Shown one piece after another: positions 1 through 9,017 of a DNA stretch of 64,000 nt (position 1 is its first letter; every line of letters begins with the position of its first letter). The notes under the pieces are model-generated. The model was not told the origin of the DNA. It ran no database searches and saw only the letters and a list, made by a program, of their open reading frames with translations. Source of the DNA: Candidatus Heimdallarchaeota archaeon (lineage in GTDB: Archaea > Asgardarchaeota > Heimdallarchaeia > Hodarchaeales > Hodarchaeaceae); contig RDOB01000004.1 in the NCBI GenBank assembly GCA_011364965.1, forward strand, positions 328,769 through 392,768, written 5' to 3'. The position numbers were made by a program, and so were the translations under genes.

Positions 1-365
1 TGTCCTTGAGTAATTAAGGTCTGAATTGCTTTTCCAACTGCAGTGGGAGAGACTCCAGCGATTTCAATTTGATCAATTGGGGTAGGATTCTTTATGAGTT
101 TAACTGCTTGAATGAGAGAATCCCGTTTTGATTGACCTGATCCGATTTCATCACCCTTGATCTTTTTTAAGGATGCCCTGACCGCACTGCCACAATCTTG
201 ACATTTAAAAGACCCCATGATTGTAAGGGTTACTCTTCCATCTTTATCTGGCATTGGGCTTATTAATTGCCACGTTTTTATTGGAGGATTTTCTGTTGGA
301 TTAATTATGCTTCCACATTTTTTGCAGGAAATTTGTTTTTTTCTACTTTTTTTTTCAGAACTCAT
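1..365 (-). CDS. Zinc-ribbon protein (C-terminus off the left edge)
   Basis: The first 121 residues are visible, starting at an ATG (complement of 363-365). A lysine-rich N-terminus leads into a C4 zinc ribbon with CxxC pairs at residues 14/17 and 55/58. Between them lies TWQLISPMPD, a stretch I associate with small archaeal zinc-ribbon proteins of the transcription or chromatin type. The part after about residue 75 looks helical and could be a winged-helix-like extension. It lies 21 bases downstream of eL34 on the same strand, so the two are probably co-transcribed. The exact family is not recognised, and the end of the protein cannot be seen. Confidence 0.6.
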   Translation of the reverse strand, partial: MSSEKKSRKKQISCKKCGSIINPTENPPIKTWQLISPMPDKDGRVTLTIMGSFKCQDCGSAVRASLKKIKGDEIGSGQSKRDSLIQAVKLIKNPTPIDQIEIAGVSPTAVGKAIQTLITQG

Positions 366-386
366 GATAATTACCTTCTGCGTGAA

Positions 387-605
387 TTATTCAAAATTTC
401 CGCTTTGAATAGATGTTCTCAGACATGCATGGCAGATTTCTCCACCAAATGGTCGATCAACCCTTTTTCTACTTTTTGTGGATTTCGTTAGAATTCTTAA
501 ACTTATTCCGCAGATTCTACAATAAGATCTATTAGATCTTCTCTTAATTTTATGAATAACTAATTTGTTTCCTGGACTTCTTTTTTTTCGGATATTTTTA
601 GTCAT
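387..605 (-). CDS. rpl34e: Ribosomal protein eL34
   Basis: Small basic protein of 72 residues. It has the eL34 opening RSPGNKLVIHKIKRR, a zinc ribbon (YCRICG and CHACLR) and the family's R-P-x-G-G segment (DRPFGGEICHACLR). It is a large-subunit protein shared by archaea and eukaryotes. I chose the ATG giving MTKNIRKKRS; another ATG two codons upstream (611) is possible. It sits just downstream of the EMC3-type insertase gene, an order common in archaea where the secY-adk-DUF106-rpl34e segment is conserved. Here secY is elsewhere, at 20580. Confidence 0.88.
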   Translation of the reverse strand: MTKNIRKKRSPGNKLVIHKIKRRSNRSYCRICGISLRILTKSTKSRKRVDRPFGGEICHACLRTSIQSGNFE

Positions 606-623
606 AAGCAATTCTCCTTTTGA

Positions 624-1232
624 TCAATCTGGTTGAAGGCCAGCGATCTTTTGCATAATTGAACCGAAGGTAATAGAACCCCCAAAATACCACCATACAT
701 AGTTTGGTACAAATACAGTTCCCCATCCATCAACCCATGCATTTTTTCCAAGTGGAAATAGTATTGTTTCTGGTAAATTAAATGGTATAATTGCAGGAAT
801 GTTTCCTGAAACAACTGTGGCAATTCCTTGAACGTCATTTACTTGAATAGAGTAATAATTAGAAAATACAACGAAGAAAATCATAAGAGGAAGGAATGTA
901 ATTAAAAGAGGTCTCATTCGCATCATAGAAAGCTCAGATTGAACTTTTCGCATTCGATCTGCATTGCGTTCATATTTTAATTTCAATTTGCTATCTGCAG
1001 TCTTCATCATTTCCATTCGCATTTTATTGTATTTCTTAGTCTCTCTAGTTAATCGTTTCAATTTATCAACATCAATCATATATCTTGATATCAGTGTTGA
1101 TCCTAAAGATACAAAAAAGGACACTATTAACACAAAAATTGATGAAAGTGGGGGAGTTGTTGGTGGGAAGGCTTGTAAAATTGAAAGTGATGTATTAATA
1201 ACTCCTGTGACAATTGTTTCAAGTAAAACCAT
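624..1232 (-). CDS. EMC3/TMCO1/Get1-type membrane insertase (DUF106)
   Basis: 202-residue membrane protein with one helix near residues 30-50, a charged coiled-coil hairpin (about 55-105, rich in K, R, E and M) and two further helices (about 107-125 and 178-195). This three-helix plan with a cytosolic coiled coil between the first two helices is that of archaeal DUF106 proteins, relatives of eukaryotic EMC3, TMCO1 and Get1 and of YidC/Oxa1. They insert membrane proteins with short translocated segments. The neighbouring eL34 gene is the usual partner in archaea. Insertase activity is inferred from the family. Confidence 0.85.
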   Translation of the reverse strand: MVLLETIVTGVINTSLSILQAFPPTTPPLSSIFVLIVSFFVSLGSTLISRYMIDVDKLKRLTRETKKYNKMRMEMMKTADSKLKLKYERNADRMRKVQSELSMMRMRPLLITFLPLMIFFVVFSNYYSIQVNDVQGIATVVSGNIPAIIPFNLPETILFPLGKNAWVDGWGTVFVPNYVWWYFGGSITFGSIMQKIAGLQPD

Positions 1233-1542
1233 TATAATATTCTTCCTGTCTCTATTTGCGCAATCTCTAATTTTATAAACGGATTTCTGTCCAACCTAGA
1301 CATTTATCGCTTTATTATTTTAATTTTCGTTAATTGCCACTTGATGAGTTCAATAGCTCATTGCCATTACTTATTCAGACAAGACATCAGCTTCAATAAG
1401 AGGGAGGATGTTTACAATAAAACTACTTCCAAAACTGCTCTAGATTATAGCTCTCTCGAAATAAATTTAAAATAAATTAACACTCGAAGAAATACTAAAA
1501 AAATTAGTCTAATCTACTTAAAAGTTGTTTCTCGAGAGTGAA
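1233..1542. other. Intergenic region without a recognisable gene
   Basis: About 310 AT-rich bases between the insertase gene and the TPR gene, both read leftwards. It must hold the insertase promoter on its left side. The minus strand has A/T-rich TATA-like stretches near 1310-1325, but no element stands out. I see no RNA gene, repeat or convincing small ORF. Confidence 0.5.
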
Positions 1543-2928
1543 CTATGATTTTCTAACCATTTTTTTGGCTTCCAGAGCATATTGGAGCACCTCAGCTACT
1601 GATCGATCTTCCAATTTTGTTTGCTTAAAACTAGCTATACGTTTAAATCTTGATAGTTCTTGGTGAGCTTTTCGTGCTTCTATATGTAACCCTTTCTGCT
1701 GTGCAACATCTAATACACGTTCCATCTCCGAAAGATCATCATCTTGATTCCCGATTGTTATTTTTAGCATGGCATCTACCATACTTGCCCGTACGTATCC
1801 TCTAATATGGTCTGTTTCCTCTGCAATATGAATTGCATCTTGGATCAAATTCTGAGCTATTGAAAGGTGCTCAGTATTAAAGTAAATTCGGTATTTATAT
1901 ATCGAAATCACAGCTAAACTGATTAACGCGCCATAAAGGTCAGAAACTCGCGCCTGATCCCTTCTCTTTATTATATAAGTGTATAATTCCTCTGCATTTT
2001 CCAAATTAAGCTTAGAAAGTTCTACATTACCTTTTATTAGGGCTAAAGCCATCTTTCCTTCAAAATATAAACTGGAATTGATATTTGCTTGCCTTAAAAG
2101 TTCATTTAAACGCGAGAGGAGCTGATCTACTTGTTTATATTCACCTAGTTCCAAGAAGAGATCTGAATATCTAGAGATATGGTTAAAAAGATCTGTTATC
2201 GGTATTTTTTCTCTTACTTCTTTAATGAGAGAGTTGAAATACTCATAATGCTCCCTAAGTGTGTCAATAGGATTTTGCTCTCTTGTTTGGATTTCAACAT
2301 CTATAAGAGAGACTATTAGTGCTACGATTTTTCTTTCATTATTTAAATGTCTGAATATCTGCAAAGAAATATCTAAATGATGTTTAGCTTCTTCAAGATT
2401 ACCTAAACGTAAAAATGCTTCCCCAATTCCATGGTGAATTTGAGCTATGAAGTATTTATTGTTCTCTTCAATGGCATATTGTAACGCAGTTTGGAGTTTC
2501 TTAAAGATGTAACCAAATTTTTCTGTCCCTTTTCTAATTAGATATTTGCTATAGACGTAGATTGAACGTATAAGGCCAATTTTGTCATTTATGTGTAAGA
2601 AAATGCTCTGAGATTCATGAAAGTACTTTATTGCCTCTTCTGAAGAGTTCGTTCTCAAAGCAAGTTCAATCAAGCAATAAGCTTCTCCTTTTTCATATCC
2701 TAAGTTTTTTGAACGGATTAGTAATTGCTGTACATCAAAAAAATCCTCTACTTTTCCCTCCCATATTCGTTGATACATTGCTAACATATTCAAAATATCA
2801 ATTTCAAGTTCTTCATTAGAAAGTCCAGATATTCCTCGTATTTTTTCTAATAAGCCAGACCAAATTTCAGCAGCTTTCGTTTCATTCCCGTGTACCCATT
2901 CATTCCACGCTTGGTTAAATTCCATCAA
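1543..2928 (-). CDS. TPR-repeat protein, function unknown
   Basis: 461 residues, almost entirely helical, with repeated TPR-like pairs. The clearest is around residues 155-205, where FIAQIHHGIGEAFLRLGNLE is followed by a helix starting with EAKHHLDISLQIF. No signal peptide, membrane segment or enzymatic domain is visible. Such all-TPR proteins are scaffolds for protein-protein contacts. It stands alone between two intergenic stretches and is read in the same direction as tiaS, which ends 34 bases upstream, so read-through from the polyamine block is possible. No partner can be named. Confidence 0.7.
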   Translation of the reverse strand: MMEFNQAWNEWVHGNETKAAEIWSGLLEKIRGISGLSNEELEIDILNMLAMYQRIWEGKVEDFFDVQQLLIRSKNLGYEKGEAYCLIELALRTNSSEEAIKYFHESQSIFLHINDKIGLIRSIYVYSKYLIRKGTEKFGYIFKKLQTALQYAIEENNKYFIAQIHHGIGEAFLRLGNLEEAKHHLDISLQIFRHLNNERKIVALIVSLIDVEIQTREQNPIDTLREHYEYFNSLIKEVREKIPITDLFNHISRYSDLFLELGEYKQVDQLLSRLNELLRQANINSSLYFEGKMALALIKGNVELSKLNLENAEELYTYIIKRRDQARVSDLYGALISLAVISIYKYRIYFNTEHLSIAQNLIQDAIHIAEETDHIRGYVRASMVDAMLKITIGNQDDDLSEMERVLDVAQQKGLHIEARKAHQELSRFKRIASFKQTKLEDRSVAEVLQYALEAKKMVRKS

Positions 2929-2962
2929 TAAATGATTATAATCTGACAGAAAATCACATCTT

Positions 2963-4351
2963 TTATGCTTTAGTAATAAAGGGTCTTCTTTTTAGGAAAG
3001 AGTCGAATGCTTGTTCAAAATCGATTGCTTCTGCTATATGAAATTGTAATGCCGGATCCCTGGAAACAGGTTTTGTTAAATGTCTCTGTGCACATATTGG
3101 TATAACATATCGTATCCCACAACGAATCTTTCTACCAATTGGAGTATTGATATATTCTTTTTTCGATGTTGAATAACTACATTTTCTACATTTAAAACCT
3201 TGGTTCTTTCCCGAAGATGTAAGTGAAGAAGCACAGGATGGACATTTGGGGGTAATTTTCTTATATTGGGGACTTAATTGTAGTATTTGTATTTCCTCTA
3301 AATTTATTGTCATTGGGTGTTCACTTGATTCTGGACGTACTCCTCCCATAACTAATACCTCATCTGATTCTTTTAATTCTCTGATAATTTTTCTAAATCT
3401 TTTTGTTGGCTCATATGCTGCTACAGCAATCCTTTTATTTAAGGATTCAATGGAGAATATTACGTGCCCTCCAGGAAAATCTTTTGGTTCACTTATTACC
3501 TTCCCTCTCACTTTTACTGATGTATATGGTTCTATCTCCTCGATTGAGAATTCTTTTGGAAAATGAACCTGTGTATGCTGATTTGATCGGAAAATCATAA
3601 CATTTTTTACTGTTTGTGCAACTTTGATTTCTTCCCATACTTTTATTATTGCAGAAGTCGTTTCTCCTCTTATCCCACATATCACAGGATCAGGTCCATG
3701 CGGTATTATCATGACTTGTTTATGCTCATAGTCATAGTTGTTAAACGAGAGAGGATTTTTCTGATCTGCCTCAATAACGGATGGTTCATCTATTAACCTA
3801 TGAGAATTATTCTTAGGGTCTCTATAAGCAATTAATTCGTACGTATAATCATTTATAAGATTTGCAGCAATTGCAGATGTTGCTCCAATTAATCCACGTC
3901 CAGATTTAACCGTGTGAGTCCTAATAGATTCATATTCAGCTAATAATCTTTTCACTTCATCTAGAGGGATTACTTGAAATAATGCCCTTTGATACAAATT
4001 TAAAATCGAGTTCGGGATATCTCCCTTTATTAAAACCAAACCTGGATCAGTATTCTTATCTTGAATATCTGATAATTCCTCTGTTAACCTAACAAATTCA
4101 TTCCAAAGTAAATTGATTTTATTTTCTGGAGCAGAAAAAGTAATTGAAATCGCTCCATTACCTCTGGTTTTATATGGAATATTTGGATTCAAACGTATTA
4201 GTTTCGGAAAATCAAGTAATTTCACGTCATTTAATATCAAAAACTCCACAATTTGCGTTGCTAAATAAGTTGTGCACATTCCTGATTGGGAATCAGTATC
4301 GTCAATACCTAAATGCCATTTTTTTTGCACAGAATTTTGCTCCTTAAACAC
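2963..4351 (-). CDS. tiaS: tRNA(Ile2) 2-agmatinylcytidine synthetase TiaS
   Basis: TiaS joins agmatine to C34 of tRNA-Ile(CAU) using ATP, making agmatidine so that the tRNA reads AUA. The protein (462 residues) opens with the signature GIDDTDSQSGMCTTYL, contains PHGPDPVICGIRGE near residue 220, an OB-fold (about 275-355) and a C-terminal zinc ribbon (CPSC ... CRKC, about 370-390). This is the full archaeal TiaS layout. The GTG start overlaps the end of the deoxyhypusine synthase gene by eight bases, pointing to translational coupling. The substrate tRNA is not in this window. Confidence 0.93.
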   Translation of the reverse strand: MFKEQNSVQKKWHLGIDDTDSQSGMCTTYLATQIVEFLILNDVKLLDFPKLIRLNPNIPYKTRGNGAISITFSAPENKINLLWNEFVRLTEELSDIQDKNTDPGLVLIKGDIPNSILNLYQRALFQVIPLDEVKRLLAEYESIRTHTVKSGRGLIGATSAIAANLINDYTYELIAYRDPKNNSHRLIDEPSVIEADQKNPLSFNNYDYEHKQVMIIPHGPDPVICGIRGETTSAIIKVWEEIKVAQTVKNVMIFRSNQHTQVHFPKEFSIEEIEPYTSVKVRGKVISEPKDFPGGHVIFSIESLNKRIAVAAYEPTKRFRKIIRELKESDEVLVMGGVRPESSEHPMTINLEEIQILQLSPQYKKITPKCPSCASSLTSSGKNQGFKCRKCSYSTSKKEYINTPIGRKIRCGIRYVIPICAQRHLTKPVSRDPALQFHIAEAIDFEQAFDSFLKRRPFITKA

Positions 4352-5261
4352 GAGATAATATACCTGAGATTAGTAACGGTAGAACCAGAGTAACATCCGC
4401 CATAATATTAATCCACTTAGCACCTGATGCCACTTTTCCCCAGGAAATGGCCTCTTTCACGCTCGCTCCACTTACTCCTCCATGTTCAGGTCTATCCATT
4501 GTAATCTGAATTGCATAACTTAAACCGTTATGAAGTTGAGATCCATTCATTATGAAATGTTTTGGAACACCTCCTCCTAGGAATAAAGCCCCTATTTTAT
4601 TAGATTCATAAATTATTTCCGTAAATTCACTGTGATCTCTTAAAACATTAATATTTAAAGGAGTTGTTTGAGAGAATAGCCATGATTGAACTCCTAGCAT
4701 ACTATCTGCAAAAGAAGGTGAAAATATAGGGATATTCTTTTCGTATGCGGCTCTAACAAATGAATCACGATCATCTATGTGTTTCCCAAGTTCATAAATA
4801 AACTCACGTGTACTCATCTGACGATTCGGTATTGTTTCAAGCACTTTTTGTGCTAGAGTTTCAAATTTCGCAAAGGCATCATAAGGTACCAATGTACTAA
4901 AAATTCGGCTTACTTCCATTTCTTTTAATTTCATGTCATTTATGTCTTCTCTCCCATGATAATGTGATCCTCCTGAGGTTTCCATCAGATCATGACTTAT
5001 ATTTGCACCAGTTGTTACTATACAATCAACCAATTCCTGATCTATCATAATCTTTAAGATTTTTCTCATTCCTCCTGGAACCAAGGCTCCAGCTAATCCT
5101 AGAAATGTTTTACATTCTTTATCATTTATCATTTCTTCAAATATATCTGTAGCTAATGCAACTTTGCGGCAAGTGAAGCCACCCTCCTTCATTTCAATTA
5201 AAAGTTCATTCACTGTCATATTAGGTTTTATATTCACTTGCTTCATCTTTTTAAGTTTCAT
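4344..5261 (-). CDS. dys: Deoxyhypusine synthase
   Basis: Transfers the aminobutyl group of spermidine to a lysine of aIF5A, the first step of hypusine formation. The 305-residue protein has NAD-binding glycine-rich stretches (TTGANISHDL; LGGGVPKHF) and the catalytic-lysine segment EAISWGKV, followed by MADVTLVLPLL. Length and motifs fit the archaeal family. It lies between the decarboxylase (59 bases upstream) and tiaS (overlapping), so a polyamine-using and an agmatine-using enzyme are probably in one transcript. No aIF5A gene is seen nearby. Confidence 0.92.
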   Translation of the reverse strand: MKLKKMKQVNIKPNMTVNELLIEMKEGGFTCRKVALATDIFEEMINDKECKTFLGLAGALVPGGMRKILKIMIDQELVDCIVTTGANISHDLMETSGGSHYHGREDINDMKLKEMEVSRIFSTLVPYDAFAKFETLAQKVLETIPNRQMSTREFIYELGKHIDDRDSFVRAAYEKNIPIFSPSFADSMLGVQSWLFSQTTPLNINVLRDHSEFTEIIYESNKIGALFLGGGVPKHFIMNGSQLHNGLSYAIQITMDRPEHGGVSGASVKEAISWGKVASGAKWINIMADVTLVLPLLISGILSRV

Positions 5262-5320
5262 CTCTTATAAAATCTCCATTTGGGGTTAAATCTTGGAATT
5301 AAAGTATCATATACTTCGAT

Positions 5321-6601
5321 TCACCCTTTTTTTTCAATGAAATAAACTTTGGGTCTTTTTTCAAGACAATAGGTTGAATTAAATGATAATGAATATGCGC
5401 CAGCTTGTAGGAAAACAAGTCTTTCTCCTTCTTCTAATTCTTCGAAATTATGTAAATATACCTCTTTAGATCTATTAGGTTCATAGATATCTAAAGTATC
5501 ATTAGAAGACCCAGCAATGCGATAAGTATACCACTTTTTTCCTTTTAAAACTGTTTTTTCTATAGGAAAGGTCCATTTTGCTACTATAACATCAGGAAGG
5601 GTATTATAAAAACTCCCATCAAGGCACGCAATGAAATTTTTTCGAGGATCGACTTTTATGTTTACTATAGATGTAGCTAAGAGCGCTGCGGGAGCTGTTA
5701 AATATCTTCCTGATTCAGCTATTATCATCAACTCAGGAAAGCTATCCTTGATCGTTATTTTAACAATTTCAGCAAATGAGGATATTTTTTCTATAGGTTC
5801 TTGTTTATATTGGACTGGAAATCCTCCTCCAATATCTAGAACATTAGTTTTAATTCCACACTCCTTTAGCAACGAAATTAATCCCTTAATTTTCTCTAAG
5901 CCTTTTTTATATATTGTAATGTCTTCAATCTGACTTCCCAAATGAACATGGAGTCCTTCATAAGACAGTATCTTTGATTCTATACAATGAAGAAGAATTT
6001 GCTTGAACTCTGAAGCCTCCTCTAAATTCATTGGGATGACGATCCCAATTTTACTTGTCATTCCTGAGCAGGAAAAAAGAATGTTCTCAAGTTCTACTAA
6101 TGGATTTACACGAATTAACACATTTATCGTAAAATTTCCTTTTTTCGCTTCATCTTCTATTCTTAACATATCACTTAATGAATCTATTGCAATGTACCGC
6201 ACTCCAATTTCCAATGCAAATCTAATGCTTTTTGCAGTTTTAACAGCATTAGTATAAATTATCTTATTTCCACTGGTTCCTGAATTTAGTATTTGTTCCA
6301 TTTCTCCAATACTGGTTGCTTCAAACAAGCTAGAAACTCTATTAAAAACGTTTATTATTCGTTTATCTGGATTTGATTTAATTGAGAATGCTAATTCAAA
6401 AGGTTTAATCCCCCATTTGGCAAAACATTCAATGAGTGAGTAGTATTGCATTTCAAGTACTTTCTCTGAAAAAATAAACGAAGGGGTTCCAATTTCATTC
6501 AAAAGGTCTTCTATATCTTCCCCATCAAATTCTAATCTTCCTCTAGTTCTTTTTAGCAGAGGAAAATTAGTAACTGGCCTTTGATTATTATCAATTTCCA
6601 T
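5321..6601 (-). CDS. Fold-III PLP decarboxylase (ornithine/arginine/diaminopimelate type)
   Basis: 426 residues of the alanine-racemase-fold decarboxylase family. Visible are the PLP lysine (K75 in FSIKSNPD), HVHLGSQIED, the phosphate-binding LDIGGGFPV, AESGRYLTAPA and the C-terminal partner-site motif GSSNDTLD (364-371). In ornithine decarboxylases that last motif is GxxCDxxD; here asparagine (N367) stands in the cysteine position, while both aspartates remain. The substrate is therefore uncertain. With an arginase/agmatinase on the other side of a 92-base divergent gap, and DHS and TiaS downstream, a role in making agmatine or putrescine is more likely than lysine synthesis. Confidence 0.8.
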   Translation of the reverse strand: MEIDNNQRPVTNFPLLKRTRGRLEFDGEDIEDLLNEIGTPSFIFSEKVLEMQYYSLIECFAKWGIKPFELAFSIKSNPDKRIINVFNRVSSLFEATSIGEMEQILNSGTSGNKIIYTNAVKTAKSIRFALEIGVRYIAIDSLSDMLRIEDEAKKGNFTINVLIRVNPLVELENILFSCSGMTSKIGIVIPMNLEEASEFKQILLHCIESKILSYEGLHVHLGSQIEDITIYKKGLEKIKGLISLLKECGIKTNVLDIGGGFPVQYKQEPIEKISSFAEIVKITIKDSFPELMIIAESGRYLTAPAALLATSIVNIKVDPRKNFIACLDGSFYNTLPDVIVAKWTFPIEKTVLKGKKWYTYRIAGSSNDTLDIYEPNRSKEVYLHNFEELEEGERLVFLQAGAYSLSFNSTYCLEKRPKVYFIEKKG

Positions 6602-6693
6602 AATTGATCATAAAATGAGAAAACAAATAATTTGAAAAACCTTTATCTTTTTGGTTCTTGTTCGATCATTTACAAAAGTTGATGTGAATTTTC
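6602..6693. promoter_or_regulatory. Divergent promoter region of the polyamine genes
   Basis: A 92-base AT-rich gap separates the decarboxylase (leftward) from the ureohydrolase (rightward), so both promoters must lie here. Runs such as TTTATCTTTTT near 6643 and AAAACAAATAATTT near 6617 could supply TATA elements, but I cannot assign them firmly. The short shared region suggests the two genes are controlled together. Confidence 0.4.
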
Positions 6694-7623
6694 TTGAGTT
6701 CTCTGAAATATCTATCTTATGAACCCGAAATGTTGTGTGGTATATTTAAGTCGAATTGGGAAGACAATGATGAGAATTTTAACTTTTTGGGAGTACCAAT
6801 TGACATCACTTCTTCATATCGGTGTGGAGCTAGACTTGGGCCAGATAGTTTCCGTAAGATCCTATCCTCGGAAAATTTCGAATGTTCCTCAGAATCAGAA
6901 ATTGATCTAATAAAACACTATAGGATAAAAGACTGGGGAAATATTGGTATTATTCGCTCTGATATATCCAAAAGTATTGAGAGGATTTCTGAGGGGGTTT
7001 TCTCTATATTGAGCGAGGGAAAACCATTACTTGTTTTTGGAGGAGATCACAGTACTACAATTGGCGTTGGTCATTCCCTAGAAAATTTAAATCTTTCTAC
7101 ACATATTATTTATGTAGATTCCCACCTAGATCTCTATGATGAGCTTATGGAAACTAGATTCTCTCATGGTTGTACGCTTAAAAGACTTACTGAGCTTAAT
7201 AATTACGAGGGAGCAACACTATTGGGTTATAGAGATTTTACTAAAGATCAATTATCGTTAGCACGAAATGAGCGGATTAAACTTTTTTCCACAAATGAAT
7301 TGATTTCACTTCCAAATTTATACCAATTCGGCTATGATCTAGGTATTAAGCTCAAAGAAAAACATTCTAATATTCATATTTCCCTTGATCTAGATGTTTT
7401 AGATCCAAGTGTGGCTCCAGGGGTGGGAAATCCTGTAGCTGCAGGTTTAAATACACGGGAATTACTTTGGTTGCTATCGGGGATTTTTCAAAGCTTGAAA
7501 ACTACTCATATAAAAAGCTGGGATATCGTTGAATATAACCCACTTTTTGATGTCTCTGAAATAACGGGGTTCGCTATCGTTAAAATCTTGATCGAATGTC
7601 TTTCTTCATTAATTATTCAATGA
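6694..7623 (+). CDS. Arginase/agmatinase-family ureohydrolase
   Basis: 309 residues with the binuclear-manganese motifs of ureohydrolases: FGGDHSTT, VDSHLDLYD (DxHxD) and SLDLDVLDPSVAPGVG. These enzymes release urea from arginine, agmatine or related guanidino compounds. The substrate loop (SHGCTLKRL) does not settle which. The start is TTG, giving MSSLKYLSYEP; no ATG lies at a suitable place. Next to a decarboxylase, deoxyhypusine synthase and TiaS, agmatinase (agmatine to putrescine) is the most economical reading, with arginase as the alternative. Confidence 0.85.
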   Translation: MSSLKYLSYEPEMLCGIFKSNWEDNDENFNFLGVPIDITSSYRCGARLGPDSFRKILSSENFECSSESEIDLIKHYRIKDWGNIGIIRSDISKSIERISEGVFSILSEGKPLLVFGGDHSTTIGVGHSLENLNLSTHIIYVDSHLDLYDELMETRFSHGCTLKRLTELNNYEGATLLGYRDFTKDQLSLARNERIKLFSTNELISLPNLYQFGYDLGIKLKEKHSNIHISLDLDVLDPSVAPGVGNPVAAGLNTRELLWLLSGIFQSLKTTHIKSWDIVEYNPLFDVSEITGFAIVKILIECLSSLIIQ

Positions 7624-7700
7624 ATAGTGGCGTTACATTTTCTTAATCAACTGATATAATTCTTTGAGTAGCTAGACGAGAGACCAAATAATCAAGGTAG

Positions 7701-7716
7701 AAAAGTATAAAAAAAA
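7701..7716 (+). promoter_or_regulatory. TATA-like promoter element of the KBL gene
   Basis: The A/T-rich run AAAAGTATAAAAAAAA is preceded by purines and lies about 40-50 bases before the ATG at 7753. This spacing allows initiation about 25 bases downstream and a short leader. It is the clearest archaeal TATA-type candidate in this part of the window. Confidence 0.45.
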
Positions 7717-7752
7717 CGTAAAAATCCTTCAACAAAATAGGATGTTACTAAA

Positions 7753-8967
7753 ATGGCTAAAGAAGCTACAAATTTTTTCAGTATAGAAATTAAAGAGATA
7801 CGCGATGCTGGTCGTGAATGGGTACATCGAAAGTTAGAGGGTCCTAGTGACACAGTGTGTAGGGTAGAGGGGAATCAAGTCATTATGCTATGTTCTAATA
7901 ATTATCTCGGATTATCCAACCATCCTGAAATGAAAAAAGCAGCTATTGCAGCAATTAAATCCCATGGAGTAGGTTCAGGATCTGTACGTGCTATCGCTGG
8001 TAACATGGATCTTCATGAGAAATGGGAAAAGCGCCTTGCCGAATTTAAAGAACAGGAAGCTGGTTTCATTACATCTGCTGGCTTTGCTGCTAATCAAGGA
8101 GTTATTCAGCAACTCGCTCCCTCTGGTGAAGATGTTATTTTATCAGATCGTCTAAACCATGGATCAATAATTGATGGAGTGAGAACTACAAAAGCTCAAA
8201 GAGCTGTATATGAACACTGCGATGTAGCTTCTTTAGAGGAAGAACTGAATAAGCTGTCAAAAAATGATCCCAGGAGAATTTTAGTAATCACTGATGGCGT
8301 TTTTTCAATGGATGGTGATCATGCTCCTCTTGATGAAATTTACAAGGTTGTAGAACCTCATAGTAATGCAATTATTTATGTGGATGATGCTCATGGCGAT
8401 GGGGTTCTTGGAAGAAATTTTTCAGGAAAAGGACTTGTTGACCATTATAACTTACAGGGAAAAGTTCATATTGAGATGGGTACTTTTTCTAAGGCATTTG
8501 GAACTATGGGGGGGTCTATTGTAGGCTCTAAAGAGCTAGTTACTTGGTGTCGGAATAAAACCCGATCTTACCTCCTATCTGCTAGTCACCCTCCAGCTAC
8601 AGCAGCTGCTTCCATTAAAGCTCTTGATATTATTGAAAGAGAAGAACCAGATCTAGTTAAACGTCTTTGGAATAATATTAACTATTTCAAGAAAAGAATA
8701 ATTGATATGGGGTATAACCATGAGATTACGGCTGCATCCACAACTGCAATTATTCCAATCATTTTTGGAGATCCTATTAAAGCCAAAGAAGCTTCTGATT
8801 TATTATATTCCGATTATGGAATATTCGCATTACCAATTGTATTTCCAATGGTACCAAAGAATTTAGATAGAATTAGGGTTCAAATGAATGCTGCTTTAAC
8901 AACAGATCAACTTGATACAGGACTCCGAGCCTTTGAAGAGTTAGGAAACAAGCTTAAAATTTTCTAA
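7753..8967 (+). CDS. kbl: 2-amino-3-ketobutyrate CoA ligase / glycine C-acetyltransferase family
   Basis: 404-residue alpha-oxoamine synthase, a PLP enzyme that condenses an amino acid with an acyl-CoA; KBL interconverts glycine plus acetyl-CoA and 2-amino-3-ketobutyrate. The PLP lysine is in GTFSKAFGTMGG. Other family marks are SNNYLGLSNHP, GSGSVRAIAGN, DRLNHGSIIDG and YVDDAHGDGVLG. Length and motif order fit KBL, but serine-palmitoyltransferase and AONS relatives are so close that the substrate is not certain from sequence. No threonine dehydrogenase is adjacent. It appears to be a single-gene transcript with its own TATA box. Confidence 0.85.
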   Translation: MAKEATNFFSIEIKEIRDAGREWVHRKLEGPSDTVCRVEGNQVIMLCSNNYLGLSNHPEMKKAAIAAIKSHGVGSGSVRAIAGNMDLHEKWEKRLAEFKEQEAGFITSAGFAANQGVIQQLAPSGEDVILSDRLNHGSIIDGVRTTKAQRAVYEHCDVASLEEELNKLSKNDPRRILVITDGVFSMDGDHAPLDEIYKVVEPHSNAIIYVDDAHGDGVLGRNFSGKGLVDHYNLQGKVHIEMGTFSKAFGTMGGSIVGSKELVTWCRNKTRSYLLSASHPPATAAASIKALDIIEREEPDLVKRLWNNINYFKKRIIDMGYNHEITAASTTAIIPIIFGDPIKAKEASDLLYSDYGIFALPIVFPMVPKNLDRIRVQMNAALTTDQLDTGLRAFEELGNKLKIF

Positions 8968-9017
8968 TGTCTTCTTTGTTTTACTAATACAGATCACGTT
9001 AAAATCAAGGCTGTCAT

